NCBI RefSeq assembly: GCF_003711225.1
Contig: NZ_CP031030.1
Coordinates: 558,001 to 622,000, forward strand
Reading direction: 5' to 3'
DNA: 64,000 nucleotides
DNA from: Runella sp. SP2
Lineage (GTDB): Bacteria > Bacteroidota > Bacteroidia > Cytophagales > Spirosomataceae
A program made the position numbers and the translations under genes. Under the pieces are notes generated by a model. The model saw nothing but the letters and a program-made list of their open reading frames with translations. It was not told the origin of the DNA and made no database searches. Shown piece by piece: positions 8,480 to 16,613 of this stretch (its first letter is position 1; each line of letters opens with the position of its first letter).

Positions 8480-9478
8480 ATGGAAATTCTCGAACAAGTA
8501 AAAAAATACGGATACGTGCGCGAAACCGCCGCACCTGACCTTGATTTGGTCGCTGAAATCAATCGACTTCGCAAAGAAAAAAACGCCGTTATCTTGGCGC
8601 ACTACTACGTGGACGGAGCGATTCAGGACTTAGCTGACTACATCGGCGATAGCCTCGGGTTGTCGCAACAAGCCGCAAGTACGCCTGCCGACATGATTGT
8701 GTTTTGTGGCGTGCATTTTATGGGAGAAACGGCCAAAATCCTTAGCCCAGAGAAAAAAGTTGTCATTCCTGATTTGAACGCGGGCTGCTCGCTGGCCGAT
8801 TCGGCTCCTGCCGATAAGTTTGCGGCCTTCAAAGCCCAATACCCCGACCACTTGGTGCTATCCTACATCAACTGCTCGGCCGAAATCAAGGCGTTGTCGG
8901 ACATCATCGTGACGTCGTCGAACGCCGTAAAGATTGTGGAACAGTTGCCCAAAGACCAAAAAATTATCTTTGCTCCTGACGCCAACTTAGGGCGCTACGT
9001 TTCGAAAAAAACGGGTCGTGACATGGTGCTTTGGGACGGGGCGTGCATCGTTCACGTGGATATTTCGGAAGCAAAACTGAAAGCCCTTCGCGAAAAATAC
9101 CCCAACGCGCTTTTAGTAGCTCACCCCGAATGTAAGGACAATATCTTGCTTCAAGCCGACTTTGTGGGCTCAACAACTGCCATTTTGAAGTTTGTAAGTG
9201 AAAGCGCCCACGACGAGTTTATCGTGGCCACCGAAGCAGGGATTTTGCACAAAATGAAACAAGCGGCAGCGGGAACGGGCAAAAAAATTATTCCTGCCCC
9301 CGCTACCGAAAACAACACCTGCGCGTGCAGCGAGTGTCCGTACATGAAGATGAACACGGTGGAGAAACTCTACAACGCACTTTTGTACGAACAACCCGAG
9401 ATCAACGTCCCCGAAGACATTCGCCTAAAAGCCTACCAATCGGTAGATAGAATGTTGGAGATGAGTAAAAATCTCTAG
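8480..9478 (+). CDS. nadA: Quinolinate synthase A
   Basis: 332 residues from ATG 8480 (a TTG two codons upstream is also in frame). The enzyme condenses iminoaspartate with dihydroxyacetone phosphate to quinolinate in de novo NAD synthesis and holds a [4Fe-4S] cluster. Signatures: [20 protein letters not shown] at about 38-57 (substrate-binding His, Asp), [14 protein letters not shown], and the C-terminal cysteine motif [14 protein letters not shown]. nadB and nadC are not in the window, so nadA is separated from the rest of the pathway here. Confidence 0.95.
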   Translation: MEILEQVKKYGYVRETAAPDLDLVAEINRLRKEKNAVILAHYYVDGAIQDLADYIGDSLGLSQQAASTPADMIVFCGVHFMGETAKILSPEKKVVIPDLNAGCSLADSAPADKFAAFKAQYPDHLVLSYINCSAEIKALSDIIVTSSNAVKIVEQLPKDQKIIFAPDANLGRYVSKKTGRDMVLWDGACIVHVDISEAKLKALREKYPNALLVAHPECKDNILLQADFVGSTTAILKFVSESAHDEFIVATEAGILHKMKQAAAGTGKKIIPAPATENNTCACSECPYMKMNTVEKLYNALLYEQPEINVPEDIRLKAYQSVDRMLEMSKNL

Positions 9479-9481
9479 CGA

Positions 9482-10060
9482 ATGCCTACTCTGTACATCA
9501 TAGCAGGACCAAATGGGGCGGGAAAGACGACGGCGGCTATAATTTTGCCCGAAATGCTTAATTGTAAAGAGTTTGTAAATGCTGACAATATTGCAGCAGG
9601 TCTTTCTCCATTTAACCCAGAAGGTGCTGCTTTTGAGGCAGGTAGAATTATGCTTCAGCGAGTTCGATATTTATTGTCGTTGGATGTGGATTTTGCTTTG
9701 GAAACAACGTTAGCGACGAAAAGCTATGTTTCCTTGCTCAAAGAAGCGCAATTGAAAGGGTATCATGTGGTACTAGCATTTTTCTGGCTTCCATCTTTTG
9801 CTATGGCGATTGAACGGGTAAAGCAACGTGTGATTGAAGGAGGTCATTCTATCCCATCCGAGGTAATTAAGCGACGCTATCAAAGAGGGCTTGAGAACTT
9901 ATTTCATTTGTTTATGGGGGTGTGTGATCAGTGGTTATTGATAGATAACTCGGATTTAACCCCAGAACTGATTGCAAATGGTGAAAAAAATGGAAGTATT
10001 GAAGTCGTAAATAAGCAAATTTGGCAACAAATCATTCACAAAGTAAGCTCAAATGAGTAG
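9482..10060 (+). CDS. Zeta-toxin-like P-loop kinase
   Basis: 192 residues. Walker A AGPNGAGKTTAA lies at residues 7-18; NADNIAAGLSPF and FALETTLATKSY are typical of the zeta-toxin/UDP-N-acetylglucosamine-kinase family, and HSIPSEVIKRRYQRGLENL matches the family's basic segment that contacts the phosphate donor. It starts 3 bp after the nadA stop. Its last 8 bases overlap a 55-residue reading frame that looks like a dedicated partner. The family includes true toxins of epsilon/zeta systems and stand-alone kinases; which applies here is not decided by the sequence. Confidence 0.75.
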   Translation: MPTLYIIAGPNGAGKTTAAIILPEMLNCKEFVNADNIAAGLSPFNPEGAAFEAGRIMLQRVRYLLSLDVDFALETTLATKSYVSLLKEAQLKGYHVVLAFFWLPSFAMAIERVKQRVIEGGHSIPSEVIKRRYQRGLENLFHLFMGVCDQWLLIDNSDLTPELIANGEKNGSIEVVNKQIWQQIIHKVSSNE

Positions 10061-10220
10061 CAAAGAATTATCCGAAAAGTTTTTGGTAGGAATGGATAAG
10101 TCGCTCAAAGCACTTGTTCATAAAAAAGCACTACTGGGGCAATCGTTCGTGATTGCGAACGACGAAGGGGTCGTCAAGCATGTTTCTGCCAAACAATTCC
10201 TCAAAAGAAATAAAGGGTAA
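10053..10220 (+). CDS. 55-residue partner protein of the zeta-like kinase
   Basis: ATG at 10053 overlaps the end of the kinase gene by 8 bp in another frame, the arrangement of translationally coupled pairs; stop TAA at 10218-10220. The product is polar and basic, beginning MSSKELSEKFLVGMDKSLK and ending FLKRNKG, with a short hydrophobic middle (GQSFVIANDEGVV). No family is recognised. Position and size suggest an antitoxin or regulatory subunit, but in classical epsilon/zeta modules the antitoxin gene comes first, so the role is open. Confidence 0.55.
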   Translation: MSSKELSEKFLVGMDKSLKALVHKKALLGQSFVIANDEGVVKHVSAKQFLKRNKG

Positions 10221-10265
10221 CAAACCCTCAGACAATTGTATAGTTAACCAATCCAATACTGATTA

Positions 10266-11162
10266 ATGAAACCCACCCTCTTAATTCTTGCTGCTGGCAT
10301 GGGAAGCCGTTATGGCGGCATCAAACAACTTGACCAATTTGGCCCTAACGGCGAAACCATCATTGATTATTCGCTCTACGACGCGATTCGGGCGGGTTTT
10401 GGCAAGATTGTTTTTATTATCCGCGAAGAGCTAAAAAACGATTTTGAAGAAATATTTGGCCCCAAACTTCAAGGTAAAATCGACTACGATTACGCCATTC
10501 AAGGGTTTCAGAGCCACGTGCCTGAGGAATTGGGAACGATTGAGCGCTCAAAACCTTGGGGAACTGGGCACGCCATGTTGTGCGGATGGGAACAAACCCA
10601 AACGCCTTTTGCCATCATCAACGCCGACGATTTTTACGGCCTTGAAGCGTTTCAATTGGTAGCCGATTTCTTGACAACAAGTGCCGACGATTCGGAACAT
10701 ACCCTCATTGCGTACCAAGTGCAAAAGACGCTTTCGGAAAACGGAACCGTATCGCGCGGGGTGTGTGAGGTAAACGACGAAGGATACTTGGACGTGGTGA
10801 CCGAACGCACCAAAATTTTCCCGCAAGACGGAAAAATTTTCTTCGACGAGAGCGGCGACCTTACCGAACTTACGCCCGAAACGCCCGTTTCGATGAATTT
10901 TTGGGGCTTTAAGCCATCGGTTTTTCCGATTACCAACGAATTGTTTGCCGACTATGCGCGGCATAATTACAACGCCCCCAAGGCGGAATTTTATATTCCT
11001 GTCGTGGCAACGCACCTCATTAAGAGCGGAAAAGGAAAGCTCAAAGTGATTCCTAACGCCTCTGAATGGTTTGGGGTGACTTATCCCGAAGACAAACCGA
11101 CGGTACAAGCAGCATTGAAGAAATTGCACGACGACGGAAAGTATCCGAATCAGTTGTGGTAA
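10266..11162 (+). CDS. Sugar-phosphate nucleotidyltransferase family protein
   Basis: 298 residues with the nucleotidyltransferase N-terminal signature LLILAAGMGSRYGGIKQLDQ (GxGxR glycine-rich loop binding the nucleotide) and the metal-binding aspartates in FAIINADDFYGLEAF. The rest of the protein is compatible with a glucose-1-phosphate nucleotidyltransferase fold, with EWFGVTYPEDKPTV at the C-terminus. The sugar and nucleotide cannot be told. It is followed, 51 bp on, by yidD. Confidence 0.8.
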   Translation: MKPTLLILAAGMGSRYGGIKQLDQFGPNGETIIDYSLYDAIRAGFGKIVFIIREELKNDFEEIFGPKLQGKIDYDYAIQGFQSHVPEELGTIERSKPWGTGHAMLCGWEQTQTPFAIINADDFYGLEAFQLVADFLTTSADDSEHTLIAYQVQKTLSENGTVSRGVCEVNDEGYLDVVTERTKIFPQDGKIFFDESGDLTELTPETPVSMNFWGFKPSVFPITNELFADYARHNYNAPKAEFYIPVVATHLIKSGKGKLKVIPNASEWFGVTYPEDKPTVQAALKKLHDDGKYPNQLW

Positions 11163-11180
11163 CCTCACCCGCCCTGCCCT

Positions 11181-11199
11181 CCTCTCCTTTCTAGAGAGG
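11181..11199. repeat. Short GC-rich hairpin before yidD
   Basis: CCTCTC (11181-11186) pairs with GAGAGG (11194-11199) and is flanked by a run of C on one side and G on the other. Hairpins of this kind (CCTCTCC...GGAGAGG) recur in Cytophagales intergenic DNA. It occupies the 51-bp gap just before the yidD start and may affect its translation. Confidence 0.35.
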
Positions 11200-11213
11200 G
11201 GGGGGATTCCCTT

Positions 11214-11423
11214 ATGAAAACCATCCTTATCTTTCTCGTTAGGGCGTATCAGGTGATGTTGTCGCCGTACTTGCCCAACTCGTGCCGATATTCACCTACC
11301 TGCTCTCAGTACATGATTGAGGCAGTGCAAAAGCACGGTGCGCTCAAGGGCGGTTGGATGGGTCTCAAGCGCATTGGCCGCTGCCATCCTTGGGGTGGGC
11401 ACGGCCACGACCCCGTACCTTAG
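11214..11423 (+). CDS. yidD: Membrane protein insertion efficiency factor
   Basis: 69 residues, the full length of YidD. It starts with a short amphipathic membrane-associating helix, then [23 protein letters not shown] with the conserved three cysteines and [15 protein letters not shown] at the end. YidD acts with YidC on the inner membrane face in insertion of membrane proteins. In many bacteria the gene lies beside rnpA/yidC; here it stands after a nucleotidyltransferase. Confidence 0.93.
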   Translation: MKTILIFLVRAYQVMLSPYLPNSCRYSPTCSQYMIEAVQKHGALKGGWMGLKRIGRCHPWGGHGHDPVP

Positions 11424-11426
11424 CAG

Positions 11427-11465
11427 CTTCCCGAAAGTTTTATTACTTTCGGGAAGTTTTGTTTT
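11427..11465 (+). terminator. Rho-independent terminator after yidD
   Basis: A perfect 12-bp stem, CTTCCCGAAAGT (11427-11438) with ACTTTCGGGAAG (11445-11456), a 6-base loop, then TTTTGTTTT. It cleanly separates the housekeeping genes from the accessory cluster that begins at 11478. Confidence 0.9.
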
Positions 11466-11477
11466 AGAGCCTCAACT

Positions 11478-12146
11478 ATGAAAGACATCGACACCCTCCT
11501 CGACTTGCCCTACACCCGCCTTCGTTGGATAGACGCGGGTACGTTTCTGTTTCAAGATAAAGTTCAAATTACCTTTGAAAAAGGCTTTTACGCGGGCTGC
11601 TACCTCGTGACACAGGAGTTGTACGAAAAAGTAACGGGTGAGAACCCTTCTCATTTCAAAGGCAAGCACCGCCCTGTGGAGCGTGTTTCTCTGGACGATG
11701 CACAACAATTTCTGCAACGACTGAATGAACAGGTAAAACTCAACGACGGCTTGCAGTTTAGACTTCCCTCCGAAACCCAATGGGAGTATGCCGCCCGCGC
11801 CAACCAGCATTTTGAATACAGCGGCAGCCAAAAACTCCACGAGGTGGGTTGGTTTAAAGACAATTCCAATGACCAAACCATGCCCGTAGGATTCAAAGAA
11901 CCCAATGCGTTTGGCCTATACGATATGAGTGGGAATGTACGGGAATGGTGCGAGGACAACTGGAATGAAGATGTAAGTAAAGCATTCTCAAACGGGGCAG
12001 TATTGAAAGCAGGTCATACTGACTTCCGCGTGCTTCGTGGCGGGTCTTGGGGCTACAATCTTAGCCATGCCCGCGTGGCGGTTCGTAATAGGAATCATTA
12101 CTACAACAAGTACTCCAACAACGGGTTTCGGGTGTTCCGGTACTGA
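11478..12146 (+). CDS. FGE-sulfatase/C-lectin-fold protein, variable-protein-like
   Basis: 222 residues, no signal peptide. Family marks of the formylglycine-generating-enzyme (SUMF1) fold: LRWIDAGTFLF near residue 14, the RLPSETQWEYAAR segment near 95, FGLYDMSGNVREWCED near 138, and a C-terminal FRVLRGGSWGYN ... NGFRVFR. The copper-binding cysteine pair needed for true formylglycine formation is not evident, so it is probably a binding protein rather than an enzyme. The last 40 residues are dominated by Tyr, Asn, His and Ser read from TAC, AAC, AAT, AGC and CAT codons, the composition of variable regions in diversity-generating-retroelement targets of this fold. No reverse transcriptase or template repeat was found here. 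It directly precedes the LRR-Roco-TIR gene, on the same strand. Confidence 0.8.
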   Translation: MKDIDTLLDLPYTRLRWIDAGTFLFQDKVQITFEKGFYAGCYLVTQELYEKVTGENPSHFKGKHRPVERVSLDDAQQFLQRLNEQVKLNDGLQFRLPSETQWEYAARANQHFEYSGSQKLHEVGWFKDNSNDQTMPVGFKEPNAFGLYDMSGNVREWCEDNWNEDVSKAFSNGAVLKAGHTDFRVLRGGSWGYNLSHARVAVRNRNHYYNKYSNNGFRVFRY

Positions 12147-12196
12147 ATTATTCTTTGTATTTTTACCCTTTTACGCTTTTTAAGAAACCCGCGCTT

Positions 12197-12260
12197 TTTG
12201 TCATGCCGACCTCAGGAGGCATCTATACCGCGATAAAATAGATTCCTACGGAATGACAAA
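12197..12260. repeat. 64-bp palindromic (MITE-like) repeat
   Basis: TTTGTCATGCCG (12197-12208) is repeated inverted as CGGAATGACAAA (12249-12260) with one mismatch, and the inner AGGAGGCATCTAT and ATAGATTCCT arms pair partly. The element fills the gap between the FGE-like gene and the Roco-TIR gene. The end word GGAATGACAAA also occurs at about 38869-38879, so the family is dispersed. Confidence 0.6.
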
Positions 12261-12302
12261 GGAGAGGAAAGTTTTAAAATTTGACAAAATGCTTTTATCC
12301 CT

Positions 12303-15134
12303 ATGACCATCGACGGCCTGTATTTTCCCGATAAGATTCAAAATCTCCAAAAAGCAGCCTCCTTTGACGAACTCAAAGTCTCAACGGGTGTACCGCGTTA
12401 TTTTAAAGATAAGGAAGGTTTTTGGGGGTTTCATTTGGGGGATTGTGGGCTTATTCAGGAGGATTGGGATGATACTTATAATAATAATATTTCAAAAATT
12501 GAGAAATTAAAGGTTGTACATTTAGGTTGTAATAAAAATACGAATACCCCCAATGAAATTTGGCATATTGGAATTGGCGGAAATGTAGCCATAGATTTTA
12601 TAGATGTCAGCCATAATCCAAACCTAAAGCAAATCTGGTTTAAAGAAGGAGCAAAACATCTTAAAAAACTGATTGCTTCTGACTGTCCACAACTTAATGA
12701 GGTTATATTAGAAGGCAATTTTGCTGAACTTTCCCATCTTGAAGCTGCGCGAGGAGTTTTAACTAAGTGTACTTTAGAAGGACAATTTCCTCAACTCCGC
12801 TTTCTTGAACTAAGCCACAACAAACTCGAACACCTTTCAATACCTGCCTCTTGCCAACAATTAGAATACCTGTTTGCTCAAAAAAACCAGCTTAAAACGG
12901 TTGATTTTGAGGGAGACATTCCACCTTTGGAAATCATTGATTTAAAAGACAATCCGCTCGAAGATGATGCGCTGAGAGGGTTGGCAAATCAAAAGGAGCA
13001 AGAAGAACAAGCGGCAGCGATATTGGCGTATTTTCAGCGTCAAAGAGAAGGGCAAACCAAGCAAATAAAGCGGGTAAAATTAATCTTCTTAGGCAATACG
13101 GGTGTAGGGAAAACAACGCTTTCGGACCTACTGACGGGCACTACCAAAGCCATTCCGAAACATGAAGAGGAGGATGTCAGTACGCATGGCATCAATCTAT
13201 TTGGGTACCAACCAAAAGGAACGGAGATAGAAGTTCAAGGTTTTGATTTTGGTGGCCAAGACTATTTTCATAATACCCACTTTGCCTTTTTTGAACAAAA
13301 TGCCCTCTATGTGTTGCTTTGGGGAAACGGCCAAGAAGACAAATTGGATTACTCCAAAAAAGAAGAGCGGCGTTTTCCGTTGAGTTATTGGCTCGGTAGT
13401 GTCAACTACTTTCTGAAAATGCGGAATAAAAACGGAGAACCCAGCAATACGCTGCACTTGCTTCAAAACATTGCCTCAAAAAATGGGCAATTCTTGGAAT
13501 TGGACAATCGGAGTTTAAAAACGGCCTACCCTTTTTTGAAAGAAATTCGGTCTTTTGGGTTGCGCGATGAACACCAAAAGGCCCACGTACGTGAATGGTT
13601 GGATGCCAAAATTACGGAGTTTTTCAAGTCCATATCTTTAAAACAGTCCATCTCCGTCAATGTCATAGATGATGAAGTAGCGACGTTTATCAAAAAACAA
13701 AACAGCGTGATTTTGCCGCTTGCAGCATTACGGAAAGCGACTTCAAAAACCAAGGGGTATGGAGAAGATAAACTGCGGTATTTGGCTCAGGCTTTGCACG
13801 GTACATTGGCTTGTTTCTATCAACCTCCTTCGGCGCAATCGGGCGAAGCCACCCGCTTAAACGATGAACAGCGCAAAGCATTAGACGAGAATTTAGTGGC
13901 TGATTTGGAGCAGTTTACCAACTGGATTTATGTTATACTGGCCCCCGAAATGAAAGGAGATGGGTATTTTACCCAAAAACAGGCCAAGAGCCGGTTAGGA
14001 GATGAAGCCAAGCAACACATTGATTTCATTTTGGGCTTTATGTTGCAGCACAAAATCATTTTTAGGGCGGGAGAAACGGAACCGAAATACGTATCTCCTC
14101 ACTATCTGAGTGAAAAACAAAGCTTGACCGAACAACTTTTTTTGTCATCGTTTGAAGAACCATTGGTGAAGTATCACTTTCGGGAGTTTTTCCACACTAA
14201 CCTTATCGCGGAGGTTATGCTCGAATACTATCACCAACTTCTCAGAGATGGTAAGTGGCAGTACGTGATGTGGAAAAACAAGGTGATTTTGTACGAAGAA
14301 AACGACAAAAAGAAACTGTTATTGATTGATTTTGAGGAGGAAGAACTGGAGGAGGAAGACGAAAAAACAAAAGAAAAAATAGCGAGTATTCGCCTGCATC
14401 GTTTTATCAAAAATGCCGTTAGCGATGAATTTGTCAAGGGCGTCATGACCTTTATCGAGTCCCAAATTGAAAATTACAAATACGAAAAACTCATTGTAAC
14501 GCCTTTTGGCGATTATATGCCTGAGGGGTGTTTGGAACAACAGAATGTCAATAGCGATGGGAAAGACGAAGGGCTCGTGTACCACCACAATAAAATTTAC
14601 CGAAAAGCAGACTTTAAACTTTTTCTTAAAAATCCAGACGCTTATCCCAAAAAAAGGCTGTTTATTTCGTATTCGTCCCAAAACTCAGAGTTTTTTAAGC
14701 GATTTTTGGTTCATCTTGCCCCTTTGCAACGGATGGGAATAGTGGATTACTGGCATGACCGAATGATTACTAACGGGACGTTGTGGGATGAAAAAATTCA
14801 AAAAGAACTGAAGTCGTCAGACATAGTTATATTTTTACTCAGCCCCGATTTTTTGAATGTCCCCTATGTGTTAGATGTTGAAATCCCCAAAGCAAAAGAG
14901 TTCAAAAAACATCCTTTCTTTATTCAACTAATGGACTGCGGTTGGCAGCGATTTGACATGCTGAATCAATACCAAAATGCTTCTGACCAAAAACAGACAA
15001 ACAAGAATTTTATTAATTTAAAGGGTAACCCCAACGATAGCGCAACGTGGGAAAAAATAATTGATGACCTAAAATCAACGATTGAAAATTTAACTCCAAA
15101 GAAAAATGCCCCTACAAACGGACCAACTTCATAA
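12303..15134 (+). CDS. LRR-Roco GTPase with C-terminal TIR domain
   Basis: 943 residues. Order seen: short N-terminal region (1-65); leucine-rich repeats (about 70-225, e.g. LRFLELSHNKLEHLSIP, LEIIDLKDNPLEDDALRGL); a Glu/Gln-rich linker; Roc GTPase with P-loop LGNTGVGKTTLSDLLTG near 262 and G3 DFGGQDYF near 315; the G4 position reads LLQNIASKNG, not NKxD, so base specificity may be altered; COR-like region (about 460-760); and a TIR domain from about 782 (KKRLFISYSSQNSEFF, SSDIVIFLLSPDFL, YVLDVEIPKA with a Glu in the usual NADase position). Roco proteins are GTP-controlled dimers and bacterial TIR domains often cleave NAD+, so a nucleotide-gated NADase sensor is a fair inference. The downstream membrane protein overlaps it by 29 bp. 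Confidence 0.85.
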   Translation: MTIDGLYFPDKIQNLQKAASFDELKVSTGVPRYFKDKEGFWGFHLGDCGLIQEDWDDTYNNNISKIEKLKVVHLGCNKNTNTPNEIWHIGIGGNVAIDFIDVSHNPNLKQIWFKEGAKHLKKLIASDCPQLNEVILEGNFAELSHLEAARGVLTKCTLEGQFPQLRFLELSHNKLEHLSIPASCQQLEYLFAQKNQLKTVDFEGDIPPLEIIDLKDNPLEDDALRGLANQKEQEEQAAAILAYFQRQREGQTKQIKRVKLIFLGNTGVGKTTLSDLLTGTTKAIPKHEEEDVSTHGINLFGYQPKGTEIEVQGFDFGGQDYFHNTHFAFFEQNALYVLLWGNGQEDKLDYSKKEERRFPLSYWLGSVNYFLKMRNKNGEPSNTLHLLQNIASKNGQFLELDNRSLKTAYPFLKEIRSFGLRDEHQKAHVREWLDAKITEFFKSISLKQSISVNVIDDEVATFIKKQNSVILPLAALRKATSKTKGYGEDKLRYLAQALHGTLACFYQPPSAQSGEATRLNDEQRKALDENLVADLEQFTNWIYVILAPEMKGDGYFTQKQAKSRLGDEAKQHIDFILGFMLQHKIIFRAGETEPKYVSPHYLSEKQSLTEQLFLSSFEEPLVKYHFREFFHTNLIAEVMLEYYHQLLRDGKWQYVMWKNKVILYEENDKKKLLLIDFEEEELEEEDEKTKEKIASIRLHRFIKNAVSDEFVKGVMTFIESQIENYKYEKLIVTPFGDYMPEGCLEQQNVNSDGKDEGLVYHHNKIYRKADFKLFLKNPDAYPKKRLFISYSSQNSEFFKRFLVHLAPLQRMGIVDYWHDRMITNGTLWDEKIQKELKSSDIVIFLLSPDFLNVPYVLDVEIPKAKEFKKHPFFIQLMDCGWQRFDMLNQYQNASDQKQTNKNFINLKGNPNDSATWEKIIDDLKSTIENLTPKKNAPTNGPTS

Positions 15135-15681
15135 AGAACTTGACCTCATACAAGCCGTGATAACGCGCATGGCACAAAACTCTTTTCAAATCAAAGCGTG
15201 GTTGATAGGTGTGCTGTCGGCTACGGTGGCGTTGGGAAAAGATAATTTGTTGGTATCGGATACCAATCATTTTATGGCTTATGTTTTCAATGCCCTTTTG
15301 TTGATATCGATTGGACTTTTCTGGTACTTGGATGCCTATTACCTCAACACCGAACATCGTTACCGAAAGCTCTACGCCTGGGTGCTAAAACACCGACCTA
15401 AAAACGATGATTACCTGTACGATTTGGAAACGTTTAGCCGTAAAGTAGGCAAAGAAGAACAGCGGGTGGATGAGGGCGTCGGTTCGGTACGTCACCGAAT
15501 GTTTAACAAAACGCTGTGGGGGTTCTACTGTTTACCCTTTTTGCTTGTCATTCTCCTCGTTGGGTACAATATTCATAAGAGTACACAAAAGAAAGTTGCC
15601 CCCAAAAAACAATCGGTTTCGGTTCATCCAAAAGCACCCCTGCAAGCAAAACCAACCGTCGAAAAGGTACAGCTGCGCTAA
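15106..15681 (+). CDS. Membrane protein coupled to the Roco-TIR gene
   Basis: 191 residues. Its ATG lies inside the last 29 bp of the Roco-TIR gene, so translation is probably coupled. Hydrophobic segments at about 28-45, 50-75 and 134-155, a soluble charged stretch between (YRKLYAWVLKHRPKNDDYL), and a basic tail ending in Lys/Pro-rich sequence. The N-terminal pattern LDLIQAVITRMAQNSFQIKAW is one I associate with small unnamed membrane proteins found beside TIR and other immune genes (SLATT-like in layout), but I cannot confirm a family. A pore-forming or membrane-anchoring effector for the neighbouring sensor is a reasonable hypothesis. Confidence 0.65.
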   Translation: MPLQTDQLHKELDLIQAVITRMAQNSFQIKAWLIGVLSATVALGKDNLLVSDTNHFMAYVFNALLLISIGLFWYLDAYYLNTEHRYRKLYAWVLKHRPKNDDYLYDLETFSRKVGKEEQRVDEGVGSVRHRMFNKTLWGFYCLPFLLVILLVGYNIHKSTQKKVAPKKQSVSVHPKAPLQAKPTVEKVQLR

Positions 15682-15766
15682 CGCCCCCAAGCCCAAAAAT
15701 ACTGCTTTGGCTGAGGATTCGGAAAAATCAAAATCCACCAGCATATTTGTAGAAAAAACTACGACT

Positions 15767-16603
15767 ATGCCAAACTGGATTACGGCCAAAGAATACACCG
15801 ATATTACCTACAAAAAATGCGACGGCGTAGCCCGTATCGCGTTCAATCGCCCCGAAGTGCGCAATGCCTTCCGCCCCAAAACAACTTTTGAACTCCTCAA
15901 TGCCTTTGAAGATGCCACCCACGACCCCAAAGTAGGTGTGGTGCTGCTGTCGGGAGAGGGGCCTTCGCCAAAAGACGGGATTTGGGCCTTCTGCTCAGGG
16001 GGCGACCAAAAAGCCCGCCAAAAAGGAGGCTACCGCGCCGAAGATGGCCGCGACCGCCTCAATATTTTGGAAGTGCAGCGGCAAATCCGTTTTATGACCA
16101 AACCCGTGATTGCGGTGGTGCCAGGTTGGGCTGTTGGCGGCGGGCATAGCCTACACGTTGTCTGCGACCTGACGCTCGCCAGCAAAGAACACGCCATTTT
16201 TAAACAAACCGACGCCGACGTTGCCAGCTACGACGCGGGCTACGGCTCGGCTTATTTGGCACGGATGATTGGACAAAAACGTGCCCGTGAGATTTTCTTT
16301 TTAGGACGTAATTATTCAGCCCAAGAGGCTTTTGAAATGGGCATGGTCAACGCCGTAGTGCCTCACGATGAACTCGAAGATACAGCCTTCCAGTGGGCGC
16401 AGGAGATTTTGGGCAAGAGCCCAATGGCGATTCGGATGTTGAAATTTGCCTTCAACCTCGTGGACGATGGCTTGGTGGGACAGCAATTGTTTGCAGGTGA
16501 AGCCACTCGCTTAGGCTACATGACCGAAGAGGCGCAAGAAGGGCGTGATGCGTTTCTCGAAAAACGCAAACCAAATTGGGATAAGTTTGAGCGTTTTTCG
16601 TAA
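15767..16603 (+). CDS. menB: 1,4-dihydroxy-2-naphthoyl-CoA synthase
   Basis: 278 residues from ATG 15767, the normal MenB size; the frame is open far upstream but that part overlaps the preceding gene and codes no recognisable sequence. Crotonase-fold marks: ARIAFNRPEVRNAFRP at the N-terminus, FCSGGDQKARQKGGY near residue 83 (oxyanion region), VPGWAVGGGHSLHVVCDL near 123 and ASYDAGYGSAYLARMIG near 160, the MenB-specific active-site stretch. It closes the second ring of menaquinone from o-succinylbenzoyl-CoA, matching the NDH-2 respiratory enzyme at 5.6 kb. Other men genes are not in the window. Confidence 0.95.
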   Translation: MPNWITAKEYTDITYKKCDGVARIAFNRPEVRNAFRPKTTFELLNAFEDATHDPKVGVVLLSGEGPSPKDGIWAFCSGGDQKARQKGGYRAEDGRDRLNILEVQRQIRFMTKPVIAVVPGWAVGGGHSLHVVCDLTLASKEHAIFKQTDADVASYDAGYGSAYLARMIGQKRAREIFFLGRNYSAQEAFEMGMVNAVVPHDELEDTAFQWAQEILGKSPMAIRMLKFAFNLVDDGLVGQQLFAGEATRLGYMTEEAQEGRDAFLEKRKPNWDKFERFS

Positions 16604-16613
16604 AAATTGGGCC

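Noticed and set aside
15470-15766. Upstream extension of menB
   Set aside because: The open frame overlaps the 191-residue membrane protein gene and gives sequence unlike any MenB; ATG 15767 gives the family length.
11478-16000. Diversity-generating retroelement with reverse transcriptase
   Set aside because: I looked for a reverse transcriptase (YxDD) and an adenine-rich copy of the 12022-12140 region nearby and saw neither; only the target-like protein is supported.
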